A stretch of 64,000 nt of DNA. It comes from Cercis canadensis (taxonomy: Eukaryota; Streptophyta; Magnoliopsida; Fabales; Fabaceae). The translations under genes and the position numbers were made by a program. Location of the stretch: positions 509,877 through 573,876 of the forward strand of contig QAOA01005839.1 of assembly GCA_003255065.1 (NCBI GenBank), read 5' to 3'. The notes beneath the pieces were generated by a model, which worked only from the letters and a program-made list of their open reading frames with translations, ran no database searches and was not told the origin of the DNA. This document shows, piece by piece, positions 62,001-64,000 of this stretch; the first letter of the stretch is position 1, and each line of letters opens with the position of its first letter.

Positions 62001-63813
62001 CGATATGAATGCAAGTATTCTTCTCCCAATTCAACATAGCCTTCATCTCTCCATGGATTAGAAACAATCAATTCTGCCCATTTGCTATTGTTAGCAGGTA
62101 CAAGGATCCCATCTCTGCGTGTGGTCACTTGACCATAATTGTCTACAAGTGGCATAGAACCACACAGATTATCAAGCTCCCACTTCGACAAATAATTCTT
62201 TCTGGAAGAATGGTATAAGAAATGAGCATAAGCAACGACAAGCCTGCGGTCATTCTTAAGAGAATTACAAAGAAGATCTGCAAACTCGTACACATTCAAA
62301 GTAGTGACATTAACTTGATTTCCGAGCCACTCCAGCAAAGTCTGTTTCCTTGAGAATAGCCGAATGGTTCGATGCGTGATTTCTGGCATAAAAAAATGAT
62401 TAGATGCAGGACAAAATTCTATGTTCCAATCAATCAGCCAGGAGACAGGACAAGACTGATTTTGATCAACTAGGAGAACTGACTTGGCATCACGGCGCTG
62501 TGTGCATTCGCTAACACTGAAATGAGACACCGTCCCATCAGAGCCCACATGTTTAACTAGTGGTATGTTTTCCATGCCGGAGCCACAAAATCTGGACCTC
62601 CAGTTTGTAGCAATAAACAGCAAAAGCTCCAAATAGACATCTTCTGATACTCCATCCACAAGATTAGAACTCTGGATGCACTTTGCATACCATTCACTAT
62701 TGACTGGTTCCACTCCCAAGAAATTAAGTATATCATCATACTCACTTCTATCAAATGAAGAACTCAGGATATATCTTCCATGGGATGATATGTTATCCAA
62801 GCACACTCCTTGTTTCTGAGCCGAAGTCAAAATATCCCAGAAATCAGGCAGTAGCCTGCCAACTTCACGAGGTTTATAAAAATGCTTCTGCTTCTTGTAT
62901 GTCTCAATAGGAACAATATTTTGTTCAACTACTTTTGCCTTAATTTTCTCCCTCACAGCATTCAACTTGGGATAGGAAGAGCAGTTATCAACAGGTAGGA
63001 ACTTGAACATTCGAGGCAAGCTAGATAGCGGAGCCGCTTCTGTTGCTATAACAAGTGTTTTGAATGCATCCATAAAAGCAGATGGAATGCAGTCAAGTAT
63101 TCCTTGGTTCCATATATCATCCAAGAGAATTGTCTCTCTTGATGAAGCCAAAACAAAATCTGCTTGAATTATGAAAGGGAAGTTGGTAACCATCTCTGTT
63201 GGAAGAAATGCATAGACCCCAGGTAAGGTCAATCCCCTGTGAAGCCGCTCCTGATTTGGAAAGGCTAATGTGATAACCCACTCCTCTACATCCATTCTCC
63301 TATCTACTCTATTTTCTGGCCTGACCGGAAACTTTTGCCTCCACATGTAGTAGCTGCATTCCTTTTCAGAATCATCATTTTCCTCTGTAGAGAGATGAAG
63401 TGTGTAGGACTCGGCATTGATGTTTTTCCTTGTGATAAAGTTAATCTCACTTGAAATAGCTATAGCATTTATGGTGTTGAGCTTCGGATCCTCGTTATCT
63501 TCCCTGATAGAAAGATGTTTGATTTTTGAAAGGAACAAGAGAAGTTCTGGATGTATACTTGAGAGCTGCTGTTTTACAGGTTTGACTTTGTCTGGTTTGA
63601 GAGGCAAGACAATTGTTGTAGTTGGAAGGGAGTCACCACCAGCACTATATATTTGTTTTATGTCAAGAGTGATCGGGTTTTCCTCAACCCACTCAGGAAC
63701 TATATAACCAAGACCGCAAGATGGACAAGGCTCCTCATTGAATCGTATCTGATATCCATTGCTAAAAATATAAGGCCGAGCAGTGATCAGAAACACACTC
63801 TTGAAACCAATTC
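59066..63813 (-). CDS. NO VEIN/sacsin-like large protein, last exon (partial)
   Basis: One very long exon of 1,581 full codons (about 1,580 aa) ending at the TAG at 59066. Its left border is an acceptor at 63815/63814 (TTGCAG|GA). The first residues, GIGFKSVFLITARPYIFSNG, are the end of a GHKL (Hsp90-like) ATPase domain, whose earlier part lies beyond the window. The open frame has no in-frame ATG at its left end, so the gene clearly continues. Downstream is a sacsin-like region and then at least five repeats of about 105-116 aa, starting near residues 675, 790, 896, 1010 and 1125. Each has W/CLKT..G...P..C.L(F/Y)D..W, then PFID..(F/Y)YG..I..YK.EL...GV.V. The closest plant proteins I know are NO VEIN and its relative At3g48770. 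NO VEIN is needed for vascular patterning and auxin transport in Arabidopsis. Biochemical role unproven; a chaperone-like function is inferred from the ATPase type. Confidence 0.85.
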
Positions 63814-64000
63814 CTGCAATTTAACCACAAGAGAGATTCTATCAGAGCTCCTCCAAAGGCATTAAATTAAATATTTGGACTTTTTAGGAAAAAAGTCATC
63901 TTTTAGATTTGCTAGCAGCATTTTGTGAAAGACACATAAGAAAGCGGGAGCAGCAACGTTTGATCTCCTGACCACTTGGTCAAGAGTCATTTTTGCCAAA
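63814..64000 (-). other. intron of the NO VEIN-like gene, running off the window
   Basis: Non-coding sequence on the 5' side of the large exon. No further exon is visible before the window ends. Confidence 0.6.

Overview
The window is nuclear DNA of a flowering plant, most likely a eudicot. The genes have GT..AG introns, the spacers are AT-rich and full of small inverted-repeat transposons, and the proteins are plant-specific types: COP10, a lectin receptor kinase of the LecRK-IX type, a KMD/SKIP20-type kelch F-box protein, a plant polyamine transporter, and a NO VEIN/sacsin-like ATPase. I cannot name the species. Five single N bases lie at homopolymers or duplicated contig-like ends, so this is a draft assembly.

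Layout. 0.4-4.7 kb: COP10 (minus, 4 coding exons, plus a possible leader exon). 6.1-12.2 kb: eIF2B gamma subunit (minus, 13 exons, all reconstructed in frame to 461 aa). 14-34 kb: a young tandem array of three intronless L-type lectin receptor kinases (minus). Their spacers carry duplicated promoter blocks, an unexplained GC-richer repeat (three copies), and fragments of a LEC1-type NF-YB gene. The array ends in a kinase-less relic spacer, a long inverted repeat and a frameshifted NF-YB pseudogene. 34.5-39.5 kb: tRNA 2'-phosphotransferase (minus, 8 exons, 301 aa). 39.7-41.3 kb: a 550-bp foldback element and two probable assembly duplications. 41.4-42.5 kb: kelch F-box protein (minus). 42.5-49.9 kb: a 7.4-kb gene desert. 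49.95-51.4 kb: polyamine transporter (minus). 53.4 kb: tRNA-Gly(TCC) on minus, just upstream of a plus-strand gene (53.55-56.96 kb) for a predicted plastid membrane protein of unknown function. 58.4 kb: a lone UBA-domain exon fragment. 59.1-63.8 kb: the large last exon of a NO VEIN/sacsin-like protein (minus), whose N-terminal ATPase part lies beyond the right edge.

Most genes are unrelated housekeeping loci. The region of real interest is 14-34 kb. There the kinase domains of the tandem receptors are nearly identical while the lectin ectodomains differ, the second gene has a chimeric upstream region, and the spacers contain inverted NF-YB-derived sequence that could fold into hairpins. I did not find a clearly novel biochemical system. 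The best candidates for something undescribed are the NF-YB-derived hairpins and the GC-richer spacer repeat.
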